From Xiphias gladius (lineage: Eukaryota > Chordata > Actinopteri > Istiophoriformes > Xiphiidae): a DNA stretch of 64,000 nucleotides. This document shows, piece after piece, positions 49,101-62,848 of this stretch. The notes below the pieces were generated by a model. It had not been told where the DNA came from and ran no database searches. It was given only the letters and a program-made list of their open reading frames with translations. The stretch lies in assembly GCF_016859285.1 (NCBI RefSeq), contig NC_053402.1, forward strand, positions 6,233,031 to 6,297,030. Direction: 5' to 3'. The position numbers were made by a program, and so were the translations under genes. Each line of letters opens with the position of its first letter. The first letter of the stretch is position 1.

Positions 49101-50575
49101 CTGCCAAGGAGCTCACACACAAAACCTTTATGTAGAGCTATGTACTTACTACCACTTGTTACAATGAACTTGCAACATTTCTCTGATGCAATTCTTGTTT
49201 TAAAGCAAAGCAGACTATTTTATATTTTTAATATATTTTATTTGGTTTCATTTTACCAACATTGCTTATTAGTTATCTATAACCACAATATTTACTAACC
49301 CTGACCGTCTTAAATTAAAAGAGAAAGGAACACAGTTTAAAATGTACTCCTGATACAACACCCTTGTTTTATTACAACTTGGGGTGGGAAATATGGACAA
49401 AATTTCAGAGTAATTATCACTGTATTATCTTCATGTCAATATGTGACAGCATTAAGTACTTTTAGTGCTTTATTAGAACAATATCCTGTGGTGTTCAATA
49501 AATATATGTCCTCATTTTTATTAGTAAGATTTAACTCCTGTTCCTTGAGTTTCGTTAATTATAAACAAATTAATCAATGCTCGAACTCACCCACCCATCC
49601 ACCCACACACACATATACACAAATACAAAGAAAAAGCACACACATACACACAAACACTCTCACACACACCTGGAATTTATTAATGATCAATTCAGGGTCT
49701 TATATCAACAAACCAACAAACTGCATCTTACGGTCCTCTAAGCTTCTGGGAAAGAAAGACCTAATCTGTGTTTGCTTGCTTTGGTGCCACGTGAGTTGTT
49801 GGTTAAGTAGGTCAGTCAGTAAGTCAGGAGTGGCAGGGAAGGAGTGCACAAACATAGGCTAACTCCATTACCTCATACAGTGGATTAGCGTCAACAGGTC
49901 CATCCATCTGTCTACAGCTGTCTTGGTTCAAGTGACTAAGGAGAGCAGCCGGGACTCGTGTTCCTGTCCCCCTGTTTTTCCCCCCTAAAGTCACACAACC
50001 ACTCACATAACCCATGAGCAATGCACACAAAGATCCAAGTGCGCGCCTACACATATACGAGATGTACACACACAGAATGCGTGGTCTACAGCACACCGAG
50101 TCAGGCCAGTAAGGTTACACCTGCAGCCATCAATGCTGAATTATTGTGAATAGCCAGCGTGACAAAAGGAGCACTTCCTGTTTCTTGTATAGAGTGTCAA
50201 AGGACAAACTGAACCGAGAGACAACAACAAAAGAGAAGAAGGGGGGCTTCCTGGTGCAAAAACCTTATAAACAACCCTTTAGGAGTATGCTGACAGCTGA
50301 CAAACATATATATAGGAAGTGCAGTAATTGCAGCTTCTCTGATTAAGTCAGTAAAATGATAAAAGTTGCAATAAGGTAGTTTGAATGGGTGTATTATTAT
50401 TTCAATAATTTACAGATTGGTAGGATAAAAAAAATTGCCCTTCAGATTTCACTACTACTGCTGAAATTGATAATTGATAAGCTGAAGAAATAAGCTGTAA
50501 ATACAACACCGAAAAAATGATCACCTTTTAAGGTGATATGGTGAACTTGTGCTTATTTACACATTCAGCAGATAC
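46196..50575. other. intergenic DNA
   Basis: No supportable gene. A G12-like run lies at 46861-46872. A fragment like the 29340-29760 repeat sits near 48757-48805. CA-rich stretches lie near 49600-49670. Frames at 49443-49862 (+) and 49824-50096 (-) have no domain and partly read through CA repeats. Confidence 0.5.
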
Positions 50576-50579
50576 AGAG

Positions 50580-50955
50580 CAGAAATATTATTCAATCATG
50601 TTTCTGTCCACCTGATGAATGTCCAACATTCACTCTCCTTTTAGCTCCTTTTTTGGTCTCCACCAACTCCAGAGGGAAATATCTGGCTCTTTAGCTACTA
50701 AATGCTCCACTGTGTTCACTAGCTAGCTGCTAAGTGTGTCTGTACAGATAGCATCCAGTGGGTTTTTTAAAACTTTTTCCTGGTGCAACCGAAACACTGA
50801 TGAAGCCACGGGGTGAACCAAAACAGTAAAGTTGCAGGCCAGAAAACCAAAACAATGATCTGAAGATGCTATAAAGCTCAGTAAAACTGAGAGGACCTGC
50901 AGACTCGGGTGATAATTCTCTGTGGGTTTGCACTACAAACGACCCCTTTCACAGA
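50580..50955. repeat. dispersed repeat (fish, unclassified)
   Basis: Blocks 'tttctgtccacctgatgaatgtcc', 'tttagctactaaatgctccac' and 'gggtttgcactacaaacgacccctttcac' are familiar from a fish interspersed repeat. It is non-coding. No second copy in this window. Confidence 0.5.
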
Positions 50956-50959
50956 AAAG

Positions 50960-53900
50960 AAGTCATGTGATCTGTTGTTAATTTAGAAATATAACTTCTA
51001 GCTGGTTTAAAAGGGTGCTCTGAACACTATAGTAATGGTAAATATGGCTAGGAAGACTAAGTATTGGTTTACCAACATTCCAACAATCAACTCCATTATT
51101 ATAAAATAGAAGTATACACAGTGGCCAAAGGGATTTTTCACAACCTAGTAACCCCAAATTTGTTCTTGAAAATGTCTTATAACTGATCTATAAACCTTAA
51201 AGAAAGGTTCAGGAAATATTAACCATTAATAAAGTTAATTAGCTAAAACTTACAAACCCTTTATAAAACTTGCCTTATTAGAAAGTTGTACTAATGTATT
51301 AATTTGTCTGCCAAAGTTTGGAGTATCTACTAGAGTCAGTTGGTTAATTTTTAATAGTGAGTTGTCTTGATGTTTTCATAACAGAAACACACCAATAATT
51401 ACATAAATTGCATTAAAGACTAAAGAAGTGTTCAGGTTTCAAATGAACTAATGTTTCCAGATGTAATAAACTGCTAAGGTACTCATGCTGCACAGGAAGA
51501 TGTTTATGCGGTTTTGCATTTAACATCACTTGGTCTTGCTGGTTGTCAGGAAAAAAGCTTGAGAATGCTCAAGAGCTCACTAAGCAAAAAGCAAAAAAAA
51601 GCAGCAGATAAGATAACATATAGAAAAAGAAATAAAGTCATCACCATCTAGCAACAAGCGCACATAAAAGCCAGAGAGTAGAAGTGGGTAATAAGTGTAC
51701 ACAGTGACAGCAAGGGAGCCAGTTTACAATAAGGGCCTCCTTGCTTCTCCCCGCCACTCAGTCCTTCCTCCTCTAATCCAAATACCTGGAGGGGGGAGGG
51801 AGGAGGATGAACAGTAGGCCCCATGTGAGTGGTTGCTCACATGCAGTCAGCACACAACGTGTTACAGTAACACCTTTACTGAGGCCAAGGCGGGTGGTTA
51901 TGTAAAGCAATTCCACACAGACAGGCATATTGTGTCAAGGGCATGGAATGGGATGGGGTGGTCGGGTTAGCATGGGGTTTATGGCAATAAATTGGAAGGG
52001 ATTTACAGTATCAGCTGTTGTTTGTGTTTGCTGTTTCACCGCTTACATGCTGTGTTCAAGTGTGCCACCATAAGCTCCATCATTGTTAACACAAAGTTTG
52101 CTGCCAAAGCAACATAATGTGTTAGTAGATTACATTCAACAAATTTATTGTAAGTGTGATGCGAGCAGAGGATGTGACAAATCCCAAAGTATGATTACAC
52201 GAATTTAACACAAATATAAATGAACTGTAAAGCCTGAAGGACTGATATATAATTTTAGAAAATCATTTTTGTCTGGGTTTCATGTTGGAGCCCAAAGTTA
52301 TGTTGTGTTAAAGTGCTGTGTCTTGCTATGATTGACATGTCTGAAGTTGCACGGCCCAGAAAGACAAACAGAAATGAGACTAGACCACAGGCTTCATTTC
52401 TATAAGGCTTCTGCAAGTGAGACAAATGGGTTAAGCTGGGATATCATCTACAGTATGTGGGTCATTGAACCTGTTACACCAAGTTTTTCAGACCCTCTCA
52501 TAATGTTGGTGATGGCAATTAGCAATACAGTCGTGTTAGTTTAAATACTCCACTGCAGAGTGACCCTCAGCCTCAGCCATGAGCAAATAAACACTAGAAA
52601 AGCAAAACCAGAGAAGTCTTTGTTACAGCCTAGGAACTCAGTAGCTGTTGAACATTTTGTGTTTTACACTGGGAAAAAAGCTACTAATGACCTGATTGTG
52701 AGCTGTGTGAGACGCTTCCCAAATTTCGTTTTACCTCCAATTGCGTTCTCACTCCCCCACTTTCTAAGAAGCCCTCCTGCTTCCAAAAAACCCACTAGGA
52801 TTCGTGGCAAAGGTTTTTTTTTTCAGCTCTTAGGCAACTCCGGCAAAGTCGGGAGTTAATAGCAGCTACAGCACTAGCAGTTGGGACATGTTTACATTTA
52901 ACTCGTTCAAGACTCTGCCATGAGTTGCAACAGAGGTCATGAAAATTCTCCAGCAACAGGGTAAACTATACTTCATCTGAACAGAAAACAGCAAACAATA
53001 AAACTGCGTGAATGAAAAATATGATTTTAAAAAAGGGGCGGATGAATTATGTGAAATATAAAAGTGAAAAAAAAGCTCTCTTGCTTGTTTAGCTTGTTGT
53101 TTTTCAAGAAGAACTAAGGTATCGACATGAACTTAAATCAGAGAATAATAATGGTTGCCATTGTCCGTGAAGCAACAGGCAGAGCTGAGGAAATGGGTGG
53201 GTTCTTGGTAAAACAGAAAAAAAAAAAGGCTCAAAGAAAGAGTGGAAGAGAGGGAGAGGAAGGGGGAAGGCCAGCACGTGAAGGCAGGGAGTGTGTTGTC
53301 TGAGAGCCATGTGCTTGGGCCAGGCATGTGAGTGACTGGAGCTGTTTGCGTCACTGTATGACTCACCCTGGAGGAGGCTAGCACTCTACAAATCCATCCA
53401 TGAAGGTGATTTGTGCAAGTATGCCTACTATCTAAAAATAGACACACAGTAACAACATGTAAAAAACACATAACACACACTTGCAAAAACAGTTCTCCTC
53501 CAAGTGAATGAGGAAATAATGGTAGCAAGTGTGTTGAGGTCTCTCCTGATTGGCCAAAATATGGAAGACACATCTCAGAGACAAGTCAAACAGGTCACCA
53601 AAGAGTCTCCTGAGGTGAAAACTGACACTCATCAGGACAGAAGCTTTTCTAACTGGATTACTCTGACTCCAGGTTCTTTTTTCCCATGGATCATAATACT
53701 GACACAAAAATGACCAGTGTGGGTTTTACCTAAGAGCAGCAATGTGCAGTGGTATGCAGTATATGAATGGATGAATGAATATTATTTTTATTGAAGTGTC
53801 ATAGACCTAAAGGTGCCCGACCCACATGGGCTTACAAGAACAATACAGCTTACATTACCTACAGGGCAAGAGAAAACAAATTATATAGATATTTGATAAT

Positions 53901-54560
53901 CACATAATATTAGATGTACATTTAATAAATTAAACATACAAAGCTCTCATACGTTGATAGCAAGCATTTAAGAAAAATGGGTGGCTATGCCAAACATCTA
54001 TGTAAACATTTACTGAAATCTACAATCATTTGTCATATCAAACAGGTTGGGATATACATTAGACATCTTCAAGAAAAATTTATCTCACAGCTCATGATAA
54101 AGTGGCAGTAGAATATAAAAAGCATTTCATTTGCTTCATTTTCATTTCTGTCCTCTTCTGGGACTGAATGGAAGTGTCTAGTTTCCATAGCAAAGGGCAG
54201 GATGCCAGAGCTTAACTGTCACAAACGGACCTCTGAGCTCTGGTTAAATTAAGGCTGACATATTGTTCGGGATGGTAAGTGTGCTTATTGACACATATGT
54301 TCTCATATTTGGTTGTCTTAACATTTCTTCTGAACATTTTTCTTAATAGCTTTCATAAAGCACAGACTTAAAATAACTAACACCTCAAGGTACTTTACTT
54401 TTCTTACTTAGAACAGCTCCCCGAGCCCTACGGGCCAAGTCTGACAGTACTCTTTTTACTGTCTTAAAAGTAAGATGATCATCTAATGTAAAACCGCAGT
54501 ATTTGTAACTTTCAGAGTATAACATAGCAAGAGAACTGAACCACTATGAATAACAAAGTT
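50960..54560. other. intergenic DNA
   Basis: No supportable gene. The minus-strand frames 53104-53310, 53133-53573 and 53432-53707 overlap one another and show no domain. The part from about 53780 onward may be the 3' end of the LINE fragment that follows. Confidence 0.45.
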
Positions 54561-54582
54561 ACTTTGGGTATTGCCTTTTTTT

Positions 54583-54845
54583 CTAAAATGCACGATCTGA
54601 ATCTTTATCTATCTTCAGTCGCCATTTACTACACCAACAATGTACAATATTTAACCTACTCTGAAGATCCCGTTGAGTCTCTGCCAGAAAAACTATATCA
54701 TCTATATAAAGAAAAGTAGCAATGTTAATTTTTACACACGTAACTGGGGCTTGATAGAGAGTTTTCACAGCTTTATAAAATTTCCCATCAAAAATTCAAT
54801 AGCCTGAAGCTAATCATGATGTACATTATCAAAAGCCTTCTTTTT
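54583..54845 (-). pseudogene. LINE reverse-transcriptase fragment with internal deletion
   Basis: On the minus strand, KKKAFDNVHHD (complement of 54812-54845) matches the reverse-transcriptase box with the first catalytic Asp. FLYIDDIVFLAETQRDLQSRL (from about 54711) matches the YxDD box, with YIDD at 54697-54708. Only about 100 bases separate the two, far less than in an intact enzyme, so the core between them is deleted. Downstream, CSKWRLKIDKD fits the next conserved stretch. It is a 5'-truncated non-LTR element in a different lineage from the L2 copy at 59-63 kb. The clade is not assigned. Confidence 0.75.
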
Positions 54846-54869
54846 GGCATAAGGATGGGTGAAGCTTGG

Positions 54870-57800
54870 CATTCAAAGGAGTCATAAAAGCATGGAGAGG
54901 TGCCAGAACAACATAATAGTGATATAAATTTATAAATCATTTGGTTAAACTCTTCTCAAAATAAAACAATATAACTTTACCAGCTCCAAACATGAGATTT
55001 CAGTGTGTGACAGTGTGTGTGTTTCTTTGTGGCAGCACTGCTCACAGTAGGGAAAAGGTTAACAATATTGATCAGCACCCTACACTCATTTCAGATGTAA
55101 GGGTTGGAAAGCCATGAATAACTCGTGGGTGCAAAACATCTGTATGTGATTTTAAATGTGCATGCAATCGTATAACTGTCTGCATTGAAGTGGGGACTAA
55201 TATTTAGCCCTAAATGCATATGCATTTGAACATATGGCACAACCAGTCTGCACCCAGTCAGTTGATGGGCTCTTCCCCACCTCCGCTTCCTCTTCTGAGA
55301 ATGGGGAACAAGATTGTGTTTATCAACAATGTGCAGAGCAGGCACATGCAAATAGGGCCTGGAGCTAGCTTTGTTACAGCTTTTACAGCGACTGGCATAT
55401 GTGTAACATCTATGTAGATGGTGAAAACATGGTAATAACTCACTGACCTGAGCACACATGCAAATATCACAGACACATACACAAACTACTGGCACATTCC
55501 TCTTTTCCTCTGGCTCTGAGCTGTAAAAACAGAATGCCTTTCTCCTCCACAGGGGGAGAGTCATTCAGGTGAGGCAGGGGGCAGCTGTCTGTGGTGAGCA
55601 GAGATGTGCGGAGTGCAGAGTGTTGCCAAGACTGTTTCCTAGGTTCCACACTCTCACATGTGCCTCCAATTTTTGTGGTTATGAAACAACCAAAACAGAA
55701 CAGCAAGGATGTTTTCAAAAGGTAAGGACAACTCTTCTGCTTTTACATGATGAACTTCATCCAGATGCAAGTAAAAACTGAGGTTCATGTGCTCCTCAAT
55801 AGAAAAGCTACTAACCCTGCAAGAAAGCATTCTCACAAAGCTTTGTTTTACTATGTATATGCTACACTTCCTTCTTACCCAATACGCAGAATCTAATTTC
55901 CTCACAGCTTGTGCAAGCAATGCAGAAACCTTGGATGTTAAAGCTGAGTGTAAAAGCTAAAGGGAACACATCAAGCCTTTAGATCAAGACTAGGCAAACT
56001 GATGTCAACATTTCATGGCCATATGATGATCTTAATATCACATTTAGGAAGAAAACAAAATGCTCAACAGGGAGAGACTATGTGGAAGTGACTTCTGACT
56101 TCACCACTAGTTACACACTTGACTTTAAGACTGCAAGCAGCCATGAGAAGAAACATCCCTGACTTCCTCAATCACTCTTGGGTCAACAGAGGTGAAGATC
56201 ATTGATTTTATTGACAACTAAACTCCATGTGTCATCAATCCTCATTTGAGACCTGCTATACAGATTTCCTGGACAAATCCAGATAAGACCTTGAATGTGT
56301 CCTCTTGCCTTCACAACTCTGCTCCAAAAGCAGATAAATAGCATTTTGGATCTGGCAGGGCTAAGAGTAGCATTGATAGAATGTTTACTCCTGTGGTGAC
56401 ATGCAACTCACACACATAGCTAAACTAGCGGTCAGGAATCACACGTATACATAATACATGAGAAAGTATAAGATGAGGGGCAGTGTCGTGTTTCTCCTCC
56501 AGAACTGCTGACCTGTGCATCTCCTTCAACAAACATGCACACATGTCCCAGGGCAAGTCCTCATCTACTGAATCCAAACCTGTATTCCTCTGCTGAGTGT
56601 GCATCTTCAGCAGCCAAGTGCACTGAGTGGGTAGATGGACCAGCAGCACTCAGCAGAGGACAAACTCTTCTTAGGTCTGTCCTTACAGGAATCCTCTACT
56701 GCTCTGATCCCCTGATCAGGAGAGCCACTGAGTGGCTGTATGTGGATATTATTTATGTTTTCTATTTCAAAGGGATAGCATCATAAGATTTCATCCATTC
56801 AAGGCCAACTTCACATTTAGGTTTAATGGAATGAGGAGGTGGAACAAATAATGATATGTGGGCTTTAAGTTATGTAATAATTTTATGTTGTTCACTATCA
56901 AATGTCTGCACACAAAATACTCTGTACTGTTTAAAGCCACAACAGCTCTTTACTGCCAAACACATCAAGGAACCAACTGCGTTGAGACTCAGTTATTGCT
57001 GATAAATTGCTACTGCAACCGAACGGTGTCTCGATGTTTATACAGTCTACTGTTAAATGGGCTCACTAGCCACTGAGCATATACCTCTATGGCGCTATCT
57101 AGTGTCGACATTTAATCGGTCTTTTACTATGGTGGGTTATGGTAACATTAGGTGAATTATTTCTCCCATTGTCCCTTTCTTTTATCATAAGGTTTTCTAG
57201 TTGAGTGGATTTTATAAGTGGTTACACTTTGTCTTACCTTTGGTATGTAGTCTTCTCCTCCCTGACGTGGTCGTTACTAGTCAGGGCAACTCATTGTAAT
57301 AACATTTATTCTATGAGGGAAAATTCAATATACCAAACTAAAACAGGCTTTGTTATAGTTTAAGCTGTCTGAAACCGTAAAAGTAAAAGACTCGAGTAGT
57401 TACAAGAATGTTTTGTACCACGCACGAGTGCATGTAGGGCTCAATGACGTCATGTAAGGCGGGAAAATGAGACAAACTTTTTAAAAAATCTTTTCAAATA
57501 AATCTAATTTTTACTCTTGCCAAACACTGCATCCATAAATGTAAATTCACAAAAACAAAAGCTTTGTTTATTTTTTTTAAATTTGAAATGATGCACTACA
57601 TAGATTATAATGGAACATCTTCCATTTCAAAAGCAACAAAAACTGTATTTTCCTCTTAGAGTATTCCTTGACTTTTTAAAAATTTTTCTATTTTTTGATT
57701 TAATTTGTATTTAAGCTTGATATGTATGCCTTGTTTCTTATTTGTCTTGTTGTTTTCCCCTGGCTCAAAATGTTATCTGTATGTTGACTTGCCAAATTAA

Positions 57801-59005
57801 GTTACTTAAAAAAAAAAAAAAGTTTTAAAAATTGTAGTGGAAGTAAAAACATCATTGCAAAAGAGGAAAAGAACTTCCTAGAATTATCCTTGATAAGTGT
57901 AAGTCTGTTAAGTAAATAACAACAGAAATATAAAATAGGCACTTCACTCTGTCATCACTCAGTAGACCATTTGGAAAAATTCTTCTTTTTTTCTTTTTTA
58001 TATGGCCTGAGAAAAAGTTTGGTTGATTCCCCATATTGTAAAAAGGTTAAACAAGTTAACTTTTTTCAAAATATATCCTTTTAATCCCCATCCCCATTAA
58101 ATTTACTGAATTATCATATATAACAGTTTTATCCAAGATAAAACTGTTATTCGTCTTTTTAATGCTGCATTTGCTAGATTTTGGGGAATGAATTAAGCCA
58201 CTTTATGTTTGACCAAATGTATGGTAGTTTGATTTTATTTTCAACTTGTGTTATAGTATGTTACTTAAGGTAGAGAACATAATTGGTTAATTTTTCCATA
58301 TCATTTTTAAAACATTTTTAAAGCTCAAATTTCAAATACAAGCCATTGGATCAACTTTAAACAAAAAACAAAAAAGACTGAAGAACGCCATGGGATTGTC
58401 GAAAGATATGGAAAAAGCTAGTAAGTGTACTTGAGTTATAATATATTACCACAAAAAACATGCATTATTTAATGCATTAATAATTGCTTCCGTGTATAAA
58501 CCCTGAACTCTCTGTATTTATTTATTTTTTTTTATTATATATGATATATTTTCCATTTTCTTTTTGTACTCTTTTATTTTATTCTTGTTGAAACCCATTA
58601 TGGTTAATTCATATCATGGTCCATATTGCCTATACTGTATTGTATTTGAGGTTCAATAAAGAAGACATTACATTTGCAGAAATAGTGCACTATACACATT
58701 TTCTATTACATTATAGAAGAATTTTTTGTTTCTGTTGAAGTATTTTATGGGCTGTTAAACTGTACTGTATGTTGGCTCACATTTAGAAGAAAAAAATACC
58801 TTAAGCTCTTATTTGACTGTAAAAAAAAACTTCCACATTGTCCACTTGCCAATGGGTGAACATAAAAAGGGGATTGAGAAAAAAACGTATTCTTGTCTCA
58901 AGATAACGCTGACATTCATTTAAACTTTTTAAGCTTTTAAACATAAACAAATACATAATAATTCATACAGGAATCACTTTCTTCATGACTGATGTAGTGA
59001 GGTAA
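54870..59005. other. intergenic DNA, AT-rich
   Basis: No gene recognised; overlapping small frames at 55091-55920 on both strands have no domain. 57470-59000 is very AT-rich with A- and T-runs. A CRE/E2F pair at 57445-57465 is listed separately. Confidence 0.5.
57445..57465 (+). promoter_or_regulatory. adjacent CRE and E2F-type motifs
   Basis: tgacgtca (57445-57452), a perfect palindromic cAMP-response element, is followed six bases later by ggcgggaa (57458-57465), a full E2F-type core. Together they look like part of a CpG-containing promoter, but I see no exon beside them on either strand. Confidence 0.35.
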
Positions 59006-59250
59006 TCGTATTGTGTCATTTCCAGTTGCCGGCGTTTGTGTGACTGGTAGAGTGTTTTGCTGCTCTGCCTCTACCCAGTTAATTTTCCTATTTTCTTCAT
59101 TACTGCAGTTTATTACCTGCTTTACATTTAAAGAGGCATTAATTCTGCTCAAGCACCGTTAGCTCTCTCCGTCTTTTAGCGATTTTCTCGCTATTTCAGT
59201 TGTTTACACACTATTCAGATCGACCAGGTGCTTTAGCTTAGCAGTTAGCG

Positions 59251-60132
59251 ATGGCTTCTATCTCGCCCTCTGACTCTCCTGCTCTCTCTTGCTGGATGTG
59301 TCTTATTTTTAGTTACAACTATGCCTCCTTCAGCGATAACGGCACAAGTAATAAATGTAGTTTATTTGCAGCTATGGCGGCGAGGCTAAATGAATTGGAA
59401 GCACGGCTCCGCAACATGGAAACCAAACTGTTAGCCATCCCCCAGTAGCCCGTGCGAGCTGACCCAGCGTAGCTCCTACTCTCCCCCAGCAGCTCCCAAG
59501 CAGCTGGGAAGCCATGGCGGCTGGGTAACAGTCCGTAAAAAGAAGTGTAGCCCTAACCAGAAGCCCATGGTTCACCACCAACCAGTTCATGTTCCAAAGA
59601 GATACTCCCCACTCAGCGACACACCGACTTAGAAACCAACTCTGTTTATTAGCAGCGCTATCTTGAGAAACCTGAAGTTAATGACACCAGCGCCCACAGT
59701 CAAATGTCTGGTGTATTCCTCCGTCCCCAGAGTGGGCAACATTGAATCCTATTTGAAACTGCTGGCTAAGGATAAACGTAAATATAGTAAAACTGTTATT
59801 CCCGTTGGCAGTAACGACACCCGAGTGTGCAAATCGGAGGTCACAAAAATTAATGTTGAGTCGGTGTGTACATATGCAAAGACGATGTCGGACTCCGTAG
59901 TTCTTCTCAGGGCCACTGCGTAATAAGCGATGACTTGTATATCCGCATGTCATCATTTAACCGCTTGCTGTTGGGTTGGTGTCCAGCAAACGACGTGGGC
60001 TTTGTAGATAATTGGCGGACTTTTTGGGGAAGACCTGGTACAAGTAGGAGAGATGGCATACATCCCACTTTGGATGGAGCAGCTCTCCTATCTAGAAATC
60101 TGACTGAATTTATGAGTAGACCAAAACCATGA
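59251..60132 (+). pseudogene. L2 ORF1 remnant with SGNH/esterase-like domain
   Basis: Starts at ATG 59251 (MASISPSDSPALSCWMC). A short coiled stretch, ARLNELEARLRNMETKL, precedes a stop at 59446-59448. After a frame change, [11 protein letters not shown] resembles the GxND block of SGNH hydrolases. Further on, DVGFVDNWRTFWGRPG and DGIHPTLDGAALLSRNL match the C-terminal block with its Asp and His. CR1/L2 ORF1 proteins are known to carry such an esterase domain. Several frameshifts make it non-functional. Confidence 0.8.
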
Positions 60133-60339
60133 CAACCCAGAGTTGAGACCAGGAGGCAGAGCTGCAGTCTTACACGCTTCTCTGTGCTTCCATTACAGTA
60201 GTCACACACCGAAAACCCCATAGAGACTGTCTGTCCCCTGACCACCTAAATTAATTAACTCAAAAATAAACAGAAAAGGATTTGTACACAAAGAACTAAT
60301 CAAAATTAATACCACCACTGCAGAACTACACTAAAATAA

Positions 60340-62848
60340 GAGAATTAAATGTGGACACTTAAACATTAGATTGCTCCCATCCAAAGCTGTATTAGTAAAT
60401 GATCTATTATCATATCATCATATTGATATATTATGTCTTACTGAAACCTGGCTGTGTCATGACGAATATGTGATATATATGCCTAAATTAATCCACTCGC
60501 CCTAGTCATATTAATACTCACATTCCTCAAGGCATCGGTCGAGGAGATAGAGTTGCAGCCATTTTCAACTCAAGCTTGATAACCAACCCTAAACCTAAAG
60601 TCAATTATAACTCATGCGGAAGCATGGTTCTTAGTCTTACACATCCATCATGGAAAGCCTATTCTATTTGTTATGGTGTAGCACGCTCCTGGCAAACACT
60701 GATTTTTTATCTGCATTTTCTGATTTTTTATCAAGTTTAGTCCTTAGTACAGATAAAGTAATTATAGAAGGTGATTTTAATATTCATGTGTATGTTGATA
60801 ATGGTAGCCTTAGCACTGCCTTTATTTCGTTATTAGACTCAGTTGGTTTCGCTGAGAATATAAATAAACCCACTCTATGTTTTAACCAGATCCTCGACCT
60901 TGTTCTGACTTACGGTATCGAAATCAAACATTTAATAGTCTTTCCACAGAATCCTTTTTTATTGGACCATTGTTTGGTAACTTTTGAATTCCTGTTACTG
61001 GACTAAACACCACTAAGCAAAAATGTCTTTACTAGATGTCTATCTGATAGTGCTGTAGCTAAAATTAAGGAAGTGATTCCATCAGCACTTAATTCACTGC
61101 CATATCACAATATAACTGAGGACTCGTATACTAACTTTAATCCCTCCAAAATTGATCATGTTGTTGATAGTGCTGCAGGCTCAATGAGAATGACACTTGA
61201 CTCTATTGCTCCTCTAAAAAAGAAGATAATAAAACAAAGGGTGGCTCCATGGTTTAACTCCCAAACCCACATTTTAAAGCAAACTACGCGAAAACTTGAA
61301 AGCAAATGGTGTTCTACCAAACTGGAAGAATCCTACTCAGCCTGGCATTATAGTCTTAAATCATATAGGAAGGCTCTCTGTAATTCCAGAGTAGCGTATT
61401 ACTCATCTTTAATAGAGGAAAATAAAAACAACCCTAGGTTTCTTTTCAGCACTGTAGCCGGGCTGACAAGAATCACAGCTCTATTGATCCATGTATTGCT
61501 ATAGCTCTCAGTAGTGATGATTTCATGAGTTTCTTTAATGATAAAATTCTAATTATTAGAGACAAAATTCACCACCACCTGCATCCTTGAAAAAGCAGTC
61601 ACCAACCAGTTGTGTGACTTTCTACATAAAAATAATTTATTTGAGGATTTTCAGTCAGGATTTAGAGTTCATCATAGCACAGAGAGCACTGGTTAAAGTT
61701 AAAAAGGATCTTCTAATTGCATCGGACAAAGGACTTGACTCCATACTGGTCATGTTAGATCTTAGTGCTTCATTTGACACTATTGACCATCACGTCCTAT
61801 TACAGAGACTCGAACATTTAATTGGCATTTAAGGGACTGCTCTAAGCTGCTTTAAGTCCTATATATCAGATCGATATCAGTTTATGCACGTTAACAATAA
61901 ATCCTCCATATACTAAAAAGTTCGTTACAGAGTTCCAAAAGGTTCTGTGCTTGAATCAATTCTATTTACCAGATATATGCTTCCATTAGGCAATACTATT
62001 ATGAAACACTCCATAAACGTCCTTTGTTATGCAGATGATACCCCATTGTACTTGTCAATGAAGCCCAATGAAACCAATCAGTTAACTATACTTCAAGCAT
62101 GCCTTAAGGACATAAAGGCCTGGATGACCAGCACCTCTCTGCTGTTAAACTCAGGCAAAACCCAAGTTATTGTGCTTGGCCCCCAACACCTCAAAAACAC
62201 ATTATCTAATGATATACTTACTCTAATGGGCATTACACTGGCCTCCAGCACCATCATTAGTTCTCTTTGATCACGATATCTCCCTTAACTGCCAGATAAA
62301 ACAAATTTCAAGGACTGCCTTTTTTCACCTGCATAAAAATCAGGCACATCTTGTCTCAAAAAGACACAGAAAAACTAGTCCATGCTTTTGTTACTTCAAG
62401 GCTGCATTATTGCAACTCCTTATCAGAATGTCCCAACAAATCTCTAAATACTCTCCAGCTGATCCAGAATGCTGCAGCGGGAGTACTGACAGGAACAAGG
62501 AAAAGAGATATTATTTCTCCTGTGTTAGCTTCTCCACATTGGCTCTCTGTAAAATCCAGCATATAATTTAAAATCCTCCTCCTCACCTACAAAGCTCTTA
62601 TTGGTCAGACACCATCATATCTTAAAGAACTCATAGTACCCTATTACCCCACTAGAACACTGTGCTCCCAGAATGCAGGCTTACTTGTGGTTCCTAGAAT
62701 CTCCAGAAGTAGAATGGGCAGCAGATCGTTCAGTTATCAGGCTCCTCTACTGTGGAACCATCTTCCAGGTTGGGTCCAGGAGGCAGAAACCCTCTCAACG
62801 TTTGAGAGTAGGCTTAAAACCTCCCTTTTTGATAAAGCTTATAGTTAG
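60340..62848 (+). pseudogene. L2 ORF2 remnant: endonuclease and reverse transcriptase
   Basis: Endonuclease blocks are LTETWL (about 60438), GDFNIHVYVDNGSLSTAF, then LDLVLTYGIEI and LLDHCLVTFEF. A connector, APWFNSQTHILKQTTRKLE, precedes the reverse transcriptase: MLDLSASFDTIDHHVLLQRL (about 61755) carries the first Asp, and CYADDTPLYLSMK carries YADD at 62028-62039. GVPQGSVLGP-type box reads RVPKGSVLES. The C-terminal region (HAFVTSRLHYCNSL, then LIQNAAAGVLTGTRK) is typical of L2. Several stops and frameshifts occur, for example after 61006 and 61832. It is dead, although both catalytic Asp blocks remain. Confidence 0.85.

Noticed and set aside
53104..53707. Overlapping minus-strand frames up to 146 codons
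   Set aside because: Three overlapping frames of pyrimidine-rich sequence with no family resemblance. Most likely chance.
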